Source of the DNA: an uncultured beta proteobacterium
GTDB lineage: Bacteria; Pseudomonadota; Gammaproteobacteria; Burkholderiales; Rhodocyclaceae
Direction: 5' to 3'
DNA length: 36,901 nucleotides
Assembly (NCBI GenBank): GCA_903933395.1
Contig: CAIZKA010000147.1
Span: 1-36,901, forward strand
The position numbers were made by a program, and so were the translations under genes. This document shows positions 18,057 through 27,322 of this stretch, piece by piece. Every line of letters begins with the position of its first letter. Within the stretch, counting starts at the first letter, position 1. The notes beneath the pieces were generated by a model. The model did no database searches and was not told where the DNA came from. It saw only the letters and a program-made list of their open reading frames with translations.

Positions 18057-19463
18057 ATGGCGACTTTCCTGATCGTCGATGATGAAGAAACGTTTTCCAA
18101 GAACGCCGCGAGGTTTCTCGAAAAGGGCGGCCACACGGTCCGCACGGCCGCCACCGGCGGCGCAGGCCTCAGCGCCTTTGCCGAATGCTCGCCGGACGCG
18201 GTGGTGCTCGATTACCGCCTGCCCGATATCGACGGCATTGCCGTGATTGCCCGCATCCGGGCGCAGGACGCGACGGTACCGATCCTGATGATCACGGGTC
18301 ACGGCAGCATCGAGTTGGCCGTTGAGGCGATGAAGGCGGGCGCCAACGACCTGTTGACCAAACCGGTCGCCCTCGCCGATCTGCGCCAGCGCCTGGTGCA
18401 GTTGGCGCAGCGCCAGCTGGATGCCAGCCGGCTGCAGTATTACGAGGCGCGCGACCGCACGGCGGGCGGCCTCGACGCGATCGTCGGCGAAAGTGCCGTG
18501 ATGCGCGACCTCCGCGACCGCATCGGGCGGGTCGCCGATGTCGTCGTCGATGGCGCCATTCCGCCGGTGCTGATCATCGGCGAAACCGGCACCGGCAAGG
18601 AACTGGTGGCGCGCGCCTGCCACTTCGGCAGCGCCCGGCGCGACAAGCCCTTCATCGAACTCAATTGCGCGGCGATTCCGGCGAACCTGCTCGAGTCCGA
18701 ACTGTTCGGCCATGAGCGCGGCGCCTTCACCGACGCCAAGGAACGCAAGCATGGCCTGATCGAGGCGGCCGATGGCGGTACGCTCTTCCTCGACGAGATC
18801 GGCGAAATGGACATCGGCATGCAGGCCAAACTGCTCAAGGTGATCGAGGACGGCAAGCTGCGTCGCGTCGGCTCGGTGCAGGAACGCAAGGTGGATGTCT
18901 GTGTGCTAGCCGCGACCAACCAGGACCTTGAGGAACGGATACGATTGGGTGCGTTCCGCGCCGATCTCTATTTTCGCCTTGCGGTGCTGAAGGTTCGCGT
19001 ACCAGCCTTGCGTGAGCGCGCCGGCGATGCGCCCTTGCTGGCGCGGCATTTCTTGGTCGAGTTTGCACGCCGCTACCGCAAGCCGGGAATCCGCTTCGCG
19101 CCCGGAGTCGAGGCTGCAATCGAAGCCCACGCCTGGCCCGGCAACGTACGCGAACTGCGCAATGTGGTCGAGCAAGCGGTGTTGCTGGCCGGCGGCGAGA
19201 CAATCGACGCCGGCGAACTGATGTTGCCGCAGGCGTCTGCCGCCGTCATGGCTTCAGCAGCGAACCGGCCACCGCCGCCGTTGTCAGCAGATGCCGCCGA
19301 CAGCGGTTCGACGCTCGAACGGGTCGAACGGGAAATGCTTTTGCAGGCGCTCACCGAGGCGGGCGGCAATGTTTCCAAGGCCGCGCGTGAACTCGGTGTC
19401 AGCCGTGATACTTTGCGCTACCGGATGGAGAAGCACGGGCTTGCCGGCGGCCGCGTCGTGTAA
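18057..19463 (+). CDS. Sigma-54-dependent NtrC-family response regulator
   Basis: Receiver (FLIVDDEET, VVLDYRLPDIDG, KPVALADL), AAA+ (GETGTGKELVARACH, GAFTDAKERKHGLIEAADGGTLFLDEIGEM), Fis-type HTH (VSKAARELGVSRDTLRYRMEKHGL). Confidence 0.95.
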   Translation: MATFLIVDDEETFSKNAARFLEKGGHTVRTAATGGAGLSAFAECSPDAVVLDYRLPDIDGIAVIARIRAQDATVPILMITGHGSIELAVEAMKAGANDLLTKPVALADLRQRLVQLAQRQLDASRLQYYEARDRTAGGLDAIVGESAVMRDLRDRIGRVADVVVDGAIPPVLIIGETGTGKELVARACHFGSARRDKPFIELNCAAIPANLLESELFGHERGAFTDAKERKHGLIEAADGGTLFLDEIGEMDIGMQAKLLKVIEDGKLRRVGSVQERKVDVCVLAATNQDLEERIRLGAFRADLYFRLAVLKVRVPALRERAGDAPLLARHFLVEFARRYRKPGIRFAPGVEAAIEAHAWPGNVRELRNVVEQAVLLAGGETIDAGELMLPQASAAVMASAANRPPPPLSADAADSGSTLERVEREMLLQALTEAGGNVSKAARELGVSRDTLRYRMEKHGLAGGRVV

Positions 19464-19592
19464 CTTCATTGCGCAAAATTGGTTTTGGCCGAATGGCCAT
19501 TTCCTCCAGAACCGCGACGCCGGCCGCAGCCTTCTCGCCGGCACCCGTCGCCGTCCCGCCAGCGCCGACTCTTTGGGCGACCCGTGTTTCGG

Positions 19593-20357
19593 CTAGCGGC
19601 CGCCGGCAACGTCTATCGTCGCCCCGGTCGTATACGAGGACTCGTCCGAGAGCAGCCACAGCACTGCCTTGGCGACTTCTTCGGCAGTGCCGCCGCGCTT
19701 CATCGGGATGCCTTCCTTCATGCGATCCACGCGATCGGGATCGCCGCCGCTGGCGTGAATGCTTGTGTAAATGATTCCCGGACTGACGGCGTTGACGCGG
19801 ATCCCCTCGGCTGCCACTTCCTTTGCCAGGCCGACGGTGAAGGTGTCGATCGCTCCCTTTGACGCCGCATAGTCGACGTACTCGCCGGGCGAGCCGAGGC
19901 GGGCTGCGCGCGAGGAGAGATTGACTATCGCGCCGCCGGCTCCGCCGTGCCTTGTCGACATCCTGCGCACGGCTTCGCGGGCACAGATGAAGCTGCCGAT
20001 CACATTGGTTGTGAGCACCCGGCCGATCCGCGCGGCGTCCATGTCGTCGACGCGGGCCTGGCGTTCGAGGATGCCGGCGTTATTGACCAGCGCCGTGACG
20101 CGCCCCAGCGACGCATCGACCTCGGCGAACAGCCTGACGACGTCGGCCTCGATCGCGACATTCGCCTGAACGGCCAGCGCCGTTCCGCCCTGCCCGGTGA
20201 TCGCGGCGACGACCTCGTCCGCGGCCTGGCGGTTGCCGAGATAACTCAGGCAAACGGCATAGCCGTCCTGCGCCGCGAGGCGGGCGATGGCGGCGCCGAT
20301 GCCCCGCGAGCCGCCGGTAACGATCAACACTTTGCTTGCGCTTGAAGGGAGTGTCAT
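19593..20357 (-). CDS. SDR-family oxidoreductase
   Basis: VTGGSRGIGAAIA, NNAGI, YAASKGAIDTF motifs. Confidence 0.9.
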   Translation of the reverse strand: MTLPSSASKVLIVTGGSRGIGAAIARLAAQDGYAVCLSYLGNRQAADEVVAAITGQGGTALAVQANVAIEADVVRLFAEVDASLGRVTALVNNAGILERQARVDDMDAARIGRVLTTNVIGSFICAREAVRRMSTRHGGAGGAIVNLSSRAARLGSPGEYVDYAASKGAIDTFTVGLAKEVAAEGIRVNAVSPGIIYTSIHASGGDPDRVDRMKEGIPMKRGGTAEEVAKAVLWLLSDESSYTTGATIDVAGGR

Positions 20358-20436
20358 GATCTACTTTCCGCTGAATATCGAACTCCGCCACCGCCGGCAG
20401 GCGGCGACTTCCTGAAAGGGTGATTTGCCCGTGTCC

Positions 20437-20994
20437 ATGTTCCGCTGTTTGTTCGCCCTGGGCCTGCTGCTGCAGGCAGGGACAATACTAGCCGACACCA
20501 TCGCCGGGCGGGTGAGCGACGTCAGCGACGGGGCAACCCTGACCGTGACGGACAAGGCCGGTGCGCGGCACAAGATCCACCTGGCCGCCATCGACGCGCC
20601 CGAAACCCGGCAGCCCTACGCCAAAGAATCGAAGCAACATCTGTCCACTCTGCTGTCGGGCAAGGAGGTCACGGTCGAATGGCGCAGGCAGGATCGCTAC
20701 GGACGCATCGTCGGCAAGGTGACCCTGCAAACCCCTCCCTGCGCGACGTGCCCGAAGACACTCGATGCCGGGCTGGCGCAGCTCGAGGCCGGTCTGGCGT
20801 GGTGGGACCGGGAAACCCGGCGCGAGCAGTCACTCCCGGACCAGGGCTATTACGAATACGCCGAGTTCGACGCAAGGAACAGGCGGCTCGGCCTGTGGCA
20901 GGAACCCACGCCGACACCGCCGTGGGAGTGGCGCAAGAAGAACCAGGTCGTGGCGCGACTGCTTCCTGCAGCGGAATTTGACGCAAGCCGGTAA
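20437..20994 (+). CDS. Thermonuclease-family (SNase-like) secreted protein
   Basis: Signal peptide; IAGRVSDVSDGATLTV, LAAIDAPETRQPYAKESKQHL, DRYGRIVGKV motifs. Confidence 0.85.
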   Translation: MFRCLFALGLLLQAGTILADTIAGRVSDVSDGATLTVTDKAGARHKIHLAAIDAPETRQPYAKESKQHLSTLLSGKEVTVEWRRQDRYGRIVGKVTLQTPPCATCPKTLDAGLAQLEAGLAWWDRETRREQSLPDQGYYEYAEFDARNRRLGLWQEPTPTPPWEWRKKNQVVARLLPAAEFDASR

Positions 20995-21003
20995 GGACAC
21001 GCT

Positions 21004-21081
21004 GAATAAGCCGTCACACCGGCGAATGCCGGTGTCCAGTGCCTTGATTCACCTGGATTCCGGCGTTCGCCGGAATGACAA
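21004..21081. repeat. REP-like repeat copy A
   Basis: GAATAAGCCGTCACACCGGCGAATGCCGGTGTCCAGTGCC...CTGGATTCCGGCGTTCGCCGGAATGACAA; inverted copy of 24511..24588. Confidence 0.8.
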
Positions 21082-21135
21082 TTTGGTACTTCAGCGGTGC
21101 TTCCTTCAGGCACCGCATCAGGTGACAACTCGTGA

Positions 21136-21807
21136 TCAAGTCATCCTGTCCCTGAGCCAGCGCCCGATTTCCCGTACCTCCTCAATGCAGACGGAATGCG
21201 CCATCGGGTACTCGTGCCACTCGAGGCCATAACCGAGCCGGGACAGGAAATCCCTCGCGCGGATACCCAGTTCCGGCGCCACCACATCGTCGTAGCTGCC
21301 ATGCGCGGCGAAAATCGGCACGGCCCGGTTGGCCGCCGTGGCTTCGGTTTCCACCAGCAACGGCGTCGGGATGTAGGTCGATAAGGCGATGACGCCGGCC
21401 AAGGATTCGGCGTGGGTCAGGGCCGTGGTGTAGGCCACGGCCCCGCCCTGCGAAAAGCCGGCCACGAATATCCGCGCGCAGGGCACGCCACGCTGATTCT
21501 CGCGTTCGATGAGGCGCCGGATCGCCTGGCGCGACGCGATGACTCCGGCTTCGTCCACCTCACGGGTATTGGCGTCCAGGGTGACGATGTCGTACCAGGC
21601 CGGCATGACATAGCCGCCATTGCAGGTCACCGGAATCTGCGGCGCATGCGGGAAAATGAAGCGCACGCCGGGACCGCCTTCCAAGCCCAACTCGGGCACC
21701 ACAGGCTCGAAATCCGAACCGTCGGCGCCCAGGCCGTGCATCCAGATGACGGAATACCGCGGCATGGCGGCGGTCTCGATTTCGATGGCGGGCAGCAGGT
21801 CGTTCAT
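21136..21807 (-). CDS. Carboxylesterase/phospholipase family alpha/beta hydrolase
   Basis: WMHGLGADGSDF, FVAGFSQGGAVAYTTAL (GFSQGG nucleophile elbow), AHGSYDDVV, PMAHSVC. Confidence 0.9.
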   Translation of the reverse strand: MNDLLPAIEIETAAMPRYSVIWMHGLGADGSDFEPVVPELGLEGGPGVRFIFPHAPQIPVTCNGGYVMPAWYDIVTLDANTREVDEAGVIASRQAIRRLIERENQRGVPCARIFVAGFSQGGAVAYTTALTHAESLAGVIALSTYIPTPLLVETEATAANRAVPIFAAHGSYDDVVAPELGIRARDFLSRLGYGLEWHEYPMAHSVCIEEVREIGRWLRDRMT

Positions 21808-21892
21808 GAGCAGTCCTCGGGATGTTTTCAACAATCGCCATTGTGGCCGGTTAACCGGGTCCGGTGGCGCAATGCGCGCCGCTTCACCGCAC

Positions 21893-22789
21893 TCAGCCCG
21901 GCGCCGCGCAGACCTGCCTGACGTGGGCGCGCAGCCAGCGGTGCGCGGGATCTGCATCCAGCCGAGGGTGCCAGAGCAATGAAACCGTGATCTTCGGAGA
22001 GGACACCGGAAGGGGAAAACTGTGCATTCCGGCGCGCAGGTTTCCGCTATGCGTTTCAGGAACGGTGGCGATCAGGTCGGAGGCCCGGGCCAGGGCCAGC
22101 GCGGTCGAAAAGCCGCCGACGATCGTGACGATCTTCCGTTCCAGCCCGAGTCGCTTCAGGGCTGCATCAATCGGGCCCTTGTCCAGACCCTGCCGCGAAA
22201 CATAAATGTGCCGGCCGGCCGCATATCGCGAAGGCGTGATTTCCCCCCGGCACAGCGGGTGCCCCAGGCGCACGACGCCGACGAAACGGTCGCGAAACAG
22301 GGCCTGCACGCGCAGCTCCGGCGCCGCCGTCTTGCCCACGACACCGGTTTCCAGATCGACGAGCCCGTCACGAAGCGGCGCGCTGTCCTTGTCGGGTTTC
22401 TGCACAAAGCACAGCCGCACGCCGGGCGCTTCCTTGCCGACGCGGGCGATGAGGGCCGGCCCGAAGTTTTCCGCGAAGCCTTCGCTGGTGCGCAGCGTGA
22501 AGGTCCTGACCAGCTGTTCGAGCTTGAGCTTTTCTGCGGGACGCAAGACGGCGTTTCCGTCCTCGACTAGCCGGCTGACCCGCTCGCGCAGTTCGAGCGC
22601 CCGCGGCGTCGGCACCAGACCGCGTCCGGCCCGGACCAGCAGGGGATCACCCGTCGTCTCGCGCAATCGTGCCAGCGCCCGGCTCATCGCCGACGGGCTG
22701 AGCCGCAAGCGTCGTGCGGCGCGCGCGACGCTGCCCTCGGCAAGCAGCACATCAAGGGTGACAAGCAGGTTCAGGTCGGGTGTAGGCAT
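21893..22789 (-). CDS. LysR-family transcriptional regulator
   Basis: N-terminal LysR HTH (LNLLVTLDVLLAEGSVARAARRLRLSPSAMSRALARLRETTGDPLLVR), divergent from an MFS gene. Confidence 0.92.
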   Translation of the reverse strand: MPTPDLNLLVTLDVLLAEGSVARAARRLRLSPSAMSRALARLRETTGDPLLVRAGRGLVPTPRALELRERVSRLVEDGNAVLRPAEKLKLEQLVRTFTLRTSEGFAENFGPALIARVGKEAPGVRLCFVQKPDKDSAPLRDGLVDLETGVVGKTAAPELRVQALFRDRFVGVVRLGHPLCRGEITPSRYAAGRHIYVSRQGLDKGPIDAALKRLGLERKIVTIVGGFSTALALARASDLIATVPETHSGNLRAGMHSFPLPVSSPKITVSLLWHPRLDADPAHRWLRAHVRQVCAAPG

Positions 22790-22932
22790 TGCTCGACCAT
22801 AGCAGGGTTTGACCGATACATGGCGTTGAACGCACTAATAAAGTGAAAATGCTGCGTCTTCCGCCATATCAGTCAAAGGACTACGCTTCTGACAGACCCG
22901 CTTCGGGAGCCCCAAGAGAAAAGGAGTTCACT

Positions 22933-24420
22933 TTGAAATCGATCACTGCACAACGAGATGAGGCAGTCGCCGGACCCGCAGGACAGACAACTTCGATGCG
23001 CTGGGCGCTGGCCGGCCTTTCGCTGTCCATGCTCCTGTCCTCGCTCGGCACCAGCATCGCCAATGTCGCCTTGCCGACGCTGGCACGAACGTTCGCGGCG
23101 TCCTTCCAGGAAGTCCAGTGGGTCGTCCTCGCCTATCTCCTCGCCATCACCATCCTGATCGTCAGCGTCGGACGGCTCGGCGACATCACCGGCCGCCGCC
23201 GGCTGCTGCTGGCCGGGATCCTTCTGTTCACCGTGGCCTCGATCCTGTGCGGCGTCGCCCCCACGCTGCCGCAGCTGATTGCCGCCCGGGCGGCGCAGGG
23301 GCTGGGCGCGGCCATCATGATGGCCCTGACCATGGCCTTCGTCGGCGAGACGGTTCCAAAAGAAAAGACCGGCAGTGCCATGGGCCTGCTCGGAGCCATG
23401 TCGGCGATCGGTACCGCGCTCGGCCCGTCGCTCGGCGGCATTCTGATTGCCGGCTTCGGCTGGCCCGCCATCTTCTTCATCAATGTTCCGTTGGGAGTCC
23501 TGACACTGTTTCTCGCCTATCGCTACCTGCCGGCTGATCAACGGGAGACGAAGGCGAATCGGACGGGTTTCGATCATGCGGGTACCCTGCTGCTTGCCCT
23601 GACGCTTGCCGCTTATGCTCTTGCCATGACCGCTTCCCAGCACAACGGGCACAGCAGTTTCGGCCTGCTCAACGTCGGCCTTCTGCTGGCTGCCGCCGTC
23701 GGCGCCTGCCTCTTCGTGCTCGCCGAGTCGAGAGCAGCATCGCCCTTGATCCGCCTGGCGATGTTCCGCAATCCGGTACTAGGCGCGGGCTTCGCCATGA
23801 GCACGCTGGTCACGACCGTGGTGATGGCGACGCTGGTGGTGGGTCCCTTCTATCTCTCCGGCGCGCTTCTACTCGACGCCGCCCGTGTCGGACTCGTCAT
23901 GTCGTCCGGTCCGATTGTCGCCGCACTGACGGGCGTGCCGGCCGGCCGCTTTGTGGACCGGTTTGGCGCACAGCGCATGAGCATCGTCGGGCTGCTCGGT
24001 ATGGCGACCGGATCTTCCATTCTGCCCTTGCTGCCGACGAGCTTCGGCGTACCGGGCTACGTCACCCCGCTCGTCCTCATCACCGCCGGCTACGCACTGT
24101 TCCAGGCCGCCAACAACACCGCCGTAATGACGAATAGCCGGCCGGAACAGCGCGGCGTCATATCCGGCATTCTCAGCCTGTCGCGCAACCTCGGGCTCAT
24201 CACCGGTGCATCCCTCATGGGCACCGTGTTTGCCCTCGGGTCGGCGACAACCGGCATCCTGGCAGCATCTCCCGGGGCCGTTGCGGCCGGCATGCGGATC
24301 ACCTTCGCCGTCGCCGCCGCGCTGATCGTCGTCGCCCTCGCCATTGCCGTCGCCGTCGCGGCTGACGCATACCGCCGCACCTTGCGCAACCGGGAGCTTG
24401 ATCCGCAAACGGTGAATTGA
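22933..24420 (+). CDS. MFS transporter, DHA2 (EmrB/QacA-like) family
   Basis: Multiple TM helices; LSMLLSSLGTSIANVALPTLARTF, GRLGDITGRRRLLLAG. Start at TTG 22933 after AAGGAG, alternatively 22843. Confidence 0.88.
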   Translation: MKSITAQRDEAVAGPAGQTTSMRWALAGLSLSMLLSSLGTSIANVALPTLARTFAASFQEVQWVVLAYLLAITILIVSVGRLGDITGRRRLLLAGILLFTVASILCGVAPTLPQLIAARAAQGLGAAIMMALTMAFVGETVPKEKTGSAMGLLGAMSAIGTALGPSLGGILIAGFGWPAIFFINVPLGVLTLFLAYRYLPADQRETKANRTGFDHAGTLLLALTLAAYALAMTASQHNGHSSFGLLNVGLLLAAAVGACLFVLAESRAASPLIRLAMFRNPVLGAGFAMSTLVTTVVMATLVVGPFYLSGALLLDAARVGLVMSSGPIVAALTGVPAGRFVDRFGAQRMSIVGLLGMATGSSILPLLPTSFGVPGYVTPLVLITAGYALFQAANNTAVMTNSRPEQRGVISGILSLSRNLGLITGASLMGTVFALGSATTGILAASPGAVAAGMRITFAVAAALIVVALAIAVAVAADAYRRTLRNRELDPQTVN

Positions 24421-24510
24421 GGGATACTCCTCAACAGTTTGTGCGGGGGCCGGCGCATACTCGCACTAGAATGAGCGAGAGTGTTGGGGAGCCACTGATC
24501 GAGTCACGTT

Positions 24511-24588
24511 TTGTCATTCCGGCGAAAGCCGGAATCCAGAAGAATCATGGCACTGGACACCGGCTTTCGCCGGTGTGACGGCTTATTC
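24511..24588. repeat. REP-like repeat copy B
   Basis: TTGTCATTCCGGCGAAAGCCGGAATCCAG...GCACTGGACACCGGCTTTCGCCGGTGTGACGGCTTATTC. Confidence 0.8.
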
Positions 24589-24651
24589 CGCGCTTCCTTG
24601 GAAGAATTTTTCGCCGCCCGGCGCAACAGGACACAGGATCAGGAGATCACG

Positions 24652-25308
24652 ATGAGCGAGCTTTTTGGAGCCCAGCACCGGGCCCTGCAGACGGAATTCG
24701 ACACCGGCAACATGGCCGACATGGTGAAGACGATCATCGTGCAGCAGGAAATTCCCGATGAGCACAAGGCCTTCATCGATACGCGCGACATGTTCTTCCT
24801 CACCACCATCGACCATCGCGGCTATCCCACGTGCTCCTACAAGGGCGGTGCACCGGGCTTTGTCAGGGTGGTGGACAGCAAAACCATCGCTTTTCCCAGC
24901 TATGACGGCAACGGCATGTTCCTTTCCATGGGCAACATAAACGCCAATGACAAGGTCGGCCTGCTGTTCATCGATTTCGAGACGCCCCATCGGGTACGCG
25001 TGCACGGCACCGCCAGCATCGACCGCGCCGACCCCCTGCTCGCGGAGTTCGTCGGCGCCGAACTGGTGGTGCGTGTCGCCATCACGGAAATCTTCATCAA
25101 CTGCCCGCGCTACATCCACCGCTACCGGCGCGTGATGACGTCCAAGTATGCGCCGCAGGCCGGCTGCGAAGTGCCGCCGCCACAGTGGAAGCGCATCGAC
25201 GCGCTGCAGGACGCGCTGCCGGATCGCGACAAGGACATCGCCGAAAGCCTGGGCGGCACCATCACGCCGGACGAATACGGGGCCCTGGTGATGAAGGGCG
25301 AGGGTTGA
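24652..25308 (+). CDS. Pyridoxamine 5'-phosphate oxidase family (FMN-binding split barrel) protein
   Basis: DTRDMFFLTTIDHRGYPTCSYKGGAPGFVRVVD, GNINANDKVGLLFIDF, RVRVHGTASI; start at MSELFGAQ rather than the upstream in-frame repeat-encoded Met. Confidence 0.8.
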   Translation: MSELFGAQHRALQTEFDTGNMADMVKTIIVQQEIPDEHKAFIDTRDMFFLTTIDHRGYPTCSYKGGAPGFVRVVDSKTIAFPSYDGNGMFLSMGNINANDKVGLLFIDFETPHRVRVHGTASIDRADPLLAEFVGAELVVRVAITEIFINCPRYIHRYRRVMTSKYAPQAGCEVPPPQWKRIDALQDALPDRDKDIAESLGGTITPDEYGALVMKGEG

Positions 25309-25648
25309 TCTGCAAGCATCGCACCCGGCGCAGCGTTTCGGGCCGAAAGTACAACAAGGCGGCGCTTATTGGCCAGGGTACAACCCCGAGTGTGGAAAAA
25401 ATCCCGACGAGTCGAATCAAGCTCAGGCAGGCATCTACCCTGAGTTGTCCGGCCGGCAGACTCACGCACCGGGTATCCGGTCTGGCGCGTGGCGGGGAAG
25501 AAGCCGGCAGAAGCCACAGGATGGCTCGCATGAATCTACCCGAGGGGATCGACACGACTATTCAACGATGGTGGCAAACGCCTGCGCCTGCGCTCCGGAT
25601 CGTCCCGGTCCCGCAACTCCTGTGCGAACTAGGCAAATGGAACGGTTC

Positions 25649-26269
25649 CTATTTTCTTAACCCGCGAGTGTTGTCCCCGGCGGCTTCGCCCGGCCCCTGC
25701 TTCCAGTCGAAAGCCAGGCTGCGCCACAGGTCGCGATAGTCGTAGTCGGTCTGCAAGGCCAGGTTTAGCCGGTTGTAGGAGGCAAAATCGCTCACCAGAT
25801 GCACGAGCTGGACAACGCCCTTGTCGCTCAGGCCGATGGCCCGCAAGCCGTCGACGTCCGCGTCCGTGACGGCCTTCGCATCGGCGTTCACCCTGAGTGC
25901 GAAATCGAGCAGGGTCTTCAGGCGCCTGTCCGTCGTCGTCGCGCTGCCCTGCGCGACCAGCGTCCTGACGTACTCCTCGCCGGTCTCCAGCCCGTAGTTG
26001 AGGATGGTGCAGAAAGCCGCCGTGCAGTAGGGACAGCCATTGGCCCTTGATACCAGGATGCCGACATGCTGGATTTCCGGCAGGGTCAATTCGCCCATCT
26101 GCCACAGCACTTTGGTGGCCCCGAGCTTGGCCTTGAAGAATTCCGGGAAATTCATCTCGATGAAAAAGTGGTTGGGCACTGCGCCTTCCATGGCCGTGAC
26201 CCACTCGAAGATTTCCCGGATGACGGGATCATCGATCGTATCGGGCTTCACCGTCTTGACTCGTGCCAT
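25649..26269 (-). CDS. AhpD/carboxymuconolactone decarboxylase-like protein
   Basis: RANGCPYCTAAFCTILNYGL (CxxC...) and overall AhpD-like layout. Confidence 0.75.
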   Translation of the reverse strand: MARVKTVKPDTIDDPVIREIFEWVTAMEGAVPNHFFIEMNFPEFFKAKLGATKVLWQMGELTLPEIQHVGILVSRANGCPYCTAAFCTILNYGLETGEEYVRTLVAQGSATTTDRRLKTLLDFALRVNADAKAVTDADVDGLRAIGLSDKGVVQLVHLVSDFASYNRLNLALQTDYDYRDLWRSLAFDWKQGPGEAAGDNTRGLRK

Positions 26270-26373
26270 GGCTGTTTTCCTCCGCCTGTTGAACTATGTG
26301 GCCGCGCTCCGCCGCATATCGGCCCGAGCCATTGAAAGCGTGCGATGCGACCCTGCCCGCCAGGACAGCCCGC

Positions 26374-27165
26374 CTATCTGGCTTCGGCGAGCTGCTTGAG
26401 CGTGAAGGTGTAGCTGGTGGTATCGAGCGGCTTGTGGCAGGCGAGGCACTCGGCCTGGTTGGCGCCGGGCCGGTGCTGCTTGTCCGTGGTGAATACCGCG
26501 TAGTTCCAGTCGCCGTTGCGCAGCATTTCAGGAATATCCTTGCCCCACCCTGCATCGCGCGCCATCGCCGTGAAGAACAGCAGCTTGTCGGCGACAAAGA
26601 AACCGTCGCCGCCCGTGACCGGCTTGCTGTCGGCGTCGAGTTTTGCGGCATGGACCTCGGCGAACAGCACCGATCCGTCGGGCAGGGACTTGCCGGCCTT
26701 CGCCGCATCGACCGCAAGCTTGTTGGCGTAGTAGTAGCGGACCTGCTTGGTTACCGGGAAATTGATGGTGTGGTACTTGATGAAGCTGTCCTTGTAGCCT
26801 TCGGGAAAACTCACGGCGGTCTTCGCCACGTTGGACAGAAACGCGGACTTGCTTCCTGTCGCAGCACCCGGCTGCGCGGCAAACCACGCAGCGACGTTGG
26901 CGATGTCGTCGGCACTCAACTGCGCGGCGATGGCGTTCATGATCGCGTTCTTGCGCGAGCCGTCCTTGAGCGCCTTCAACTGCGATTCGAGATAGCCCGT
27001 TCTTTGCGCAGCAAGGTTGGGGATGGTATCGCTCACGCTGACGCCGTTTGCACCGTGGCAGGCCGCGCACACCGTGGCGACCTTGGCCTTGCCGGCTTCC
27101 GGGTCGGCAGCATGTGCGGCCGTCGCAAAAGCCAGCACGAGTACAACTCCGGACAGTTTCTTCAT
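26374..27165 (-). CDS. Fusion: class I cytochrome c + cytochrome P460/c'-beta-like domain
   Basis: Signal peptide; CAACHGANG N-terminal heme site; FPEGYKDSFIKYHTINFP...LPDGSVLFAEVHAAKLDADSKPV...NQAECLACHKPLDTTSYTFTL. Confidence 0.8.
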   Translation of the reverse strand: MKKLSGVVLVLAFATAAHAADPEAGKAKVATVCAACHGANGVSVSDTIPNLAAQRTGYLESQLKALKDGSRKNAIMNAIAAQLSADDIANVAAWFAAQPGAATGSKSAFLSNVAKTAVSFPEGYKDSFIKYHTINFPVTKQVRYYYANKLAVDAAKAGKSLPDGSVLFAEVHAAKLDADSKPVTGGDGFFVADKLLFFTAMARDAGWGKDIPEMLRNGDWNYAVFTTDKQHRPGANQAECLACHKPLDTTSYTFTLKQLAEAR

Positions 27166-27322
27166 GGCTTGCTCCCGGTTCGAGGATGGAATGAAAGCGC
27201 AACGACCGGGTGGAAGTATCCGCGCCCGGACGGCCACGGTCAATGCCGATCGAGGCCAAAAATCCCCTACTTCCGGTGCGCCCTTTACGCGGCTACGACA
27301 GGCCGCAGGAGCCGTTCACACG

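Noticed and set aside
16683-18752. 689-aa minus-strand ORF
   Set aside because: Antisense to the histidine kinase and response regulator; no recognisable domain, shadow ORF composition
24511-24651. N-terminal extension MSFRRKPESRRIMALDTGFRRCDG of the PPOX-like ORF
   Set aside because: Translated REP-like repeat; true start is the ATG at 24652
25185-25739. 184-aa ORF spanning the end of the PPOX-like gene and the following intergenic region
   Set aside because: Out of frame with known gene and no recognisable domain
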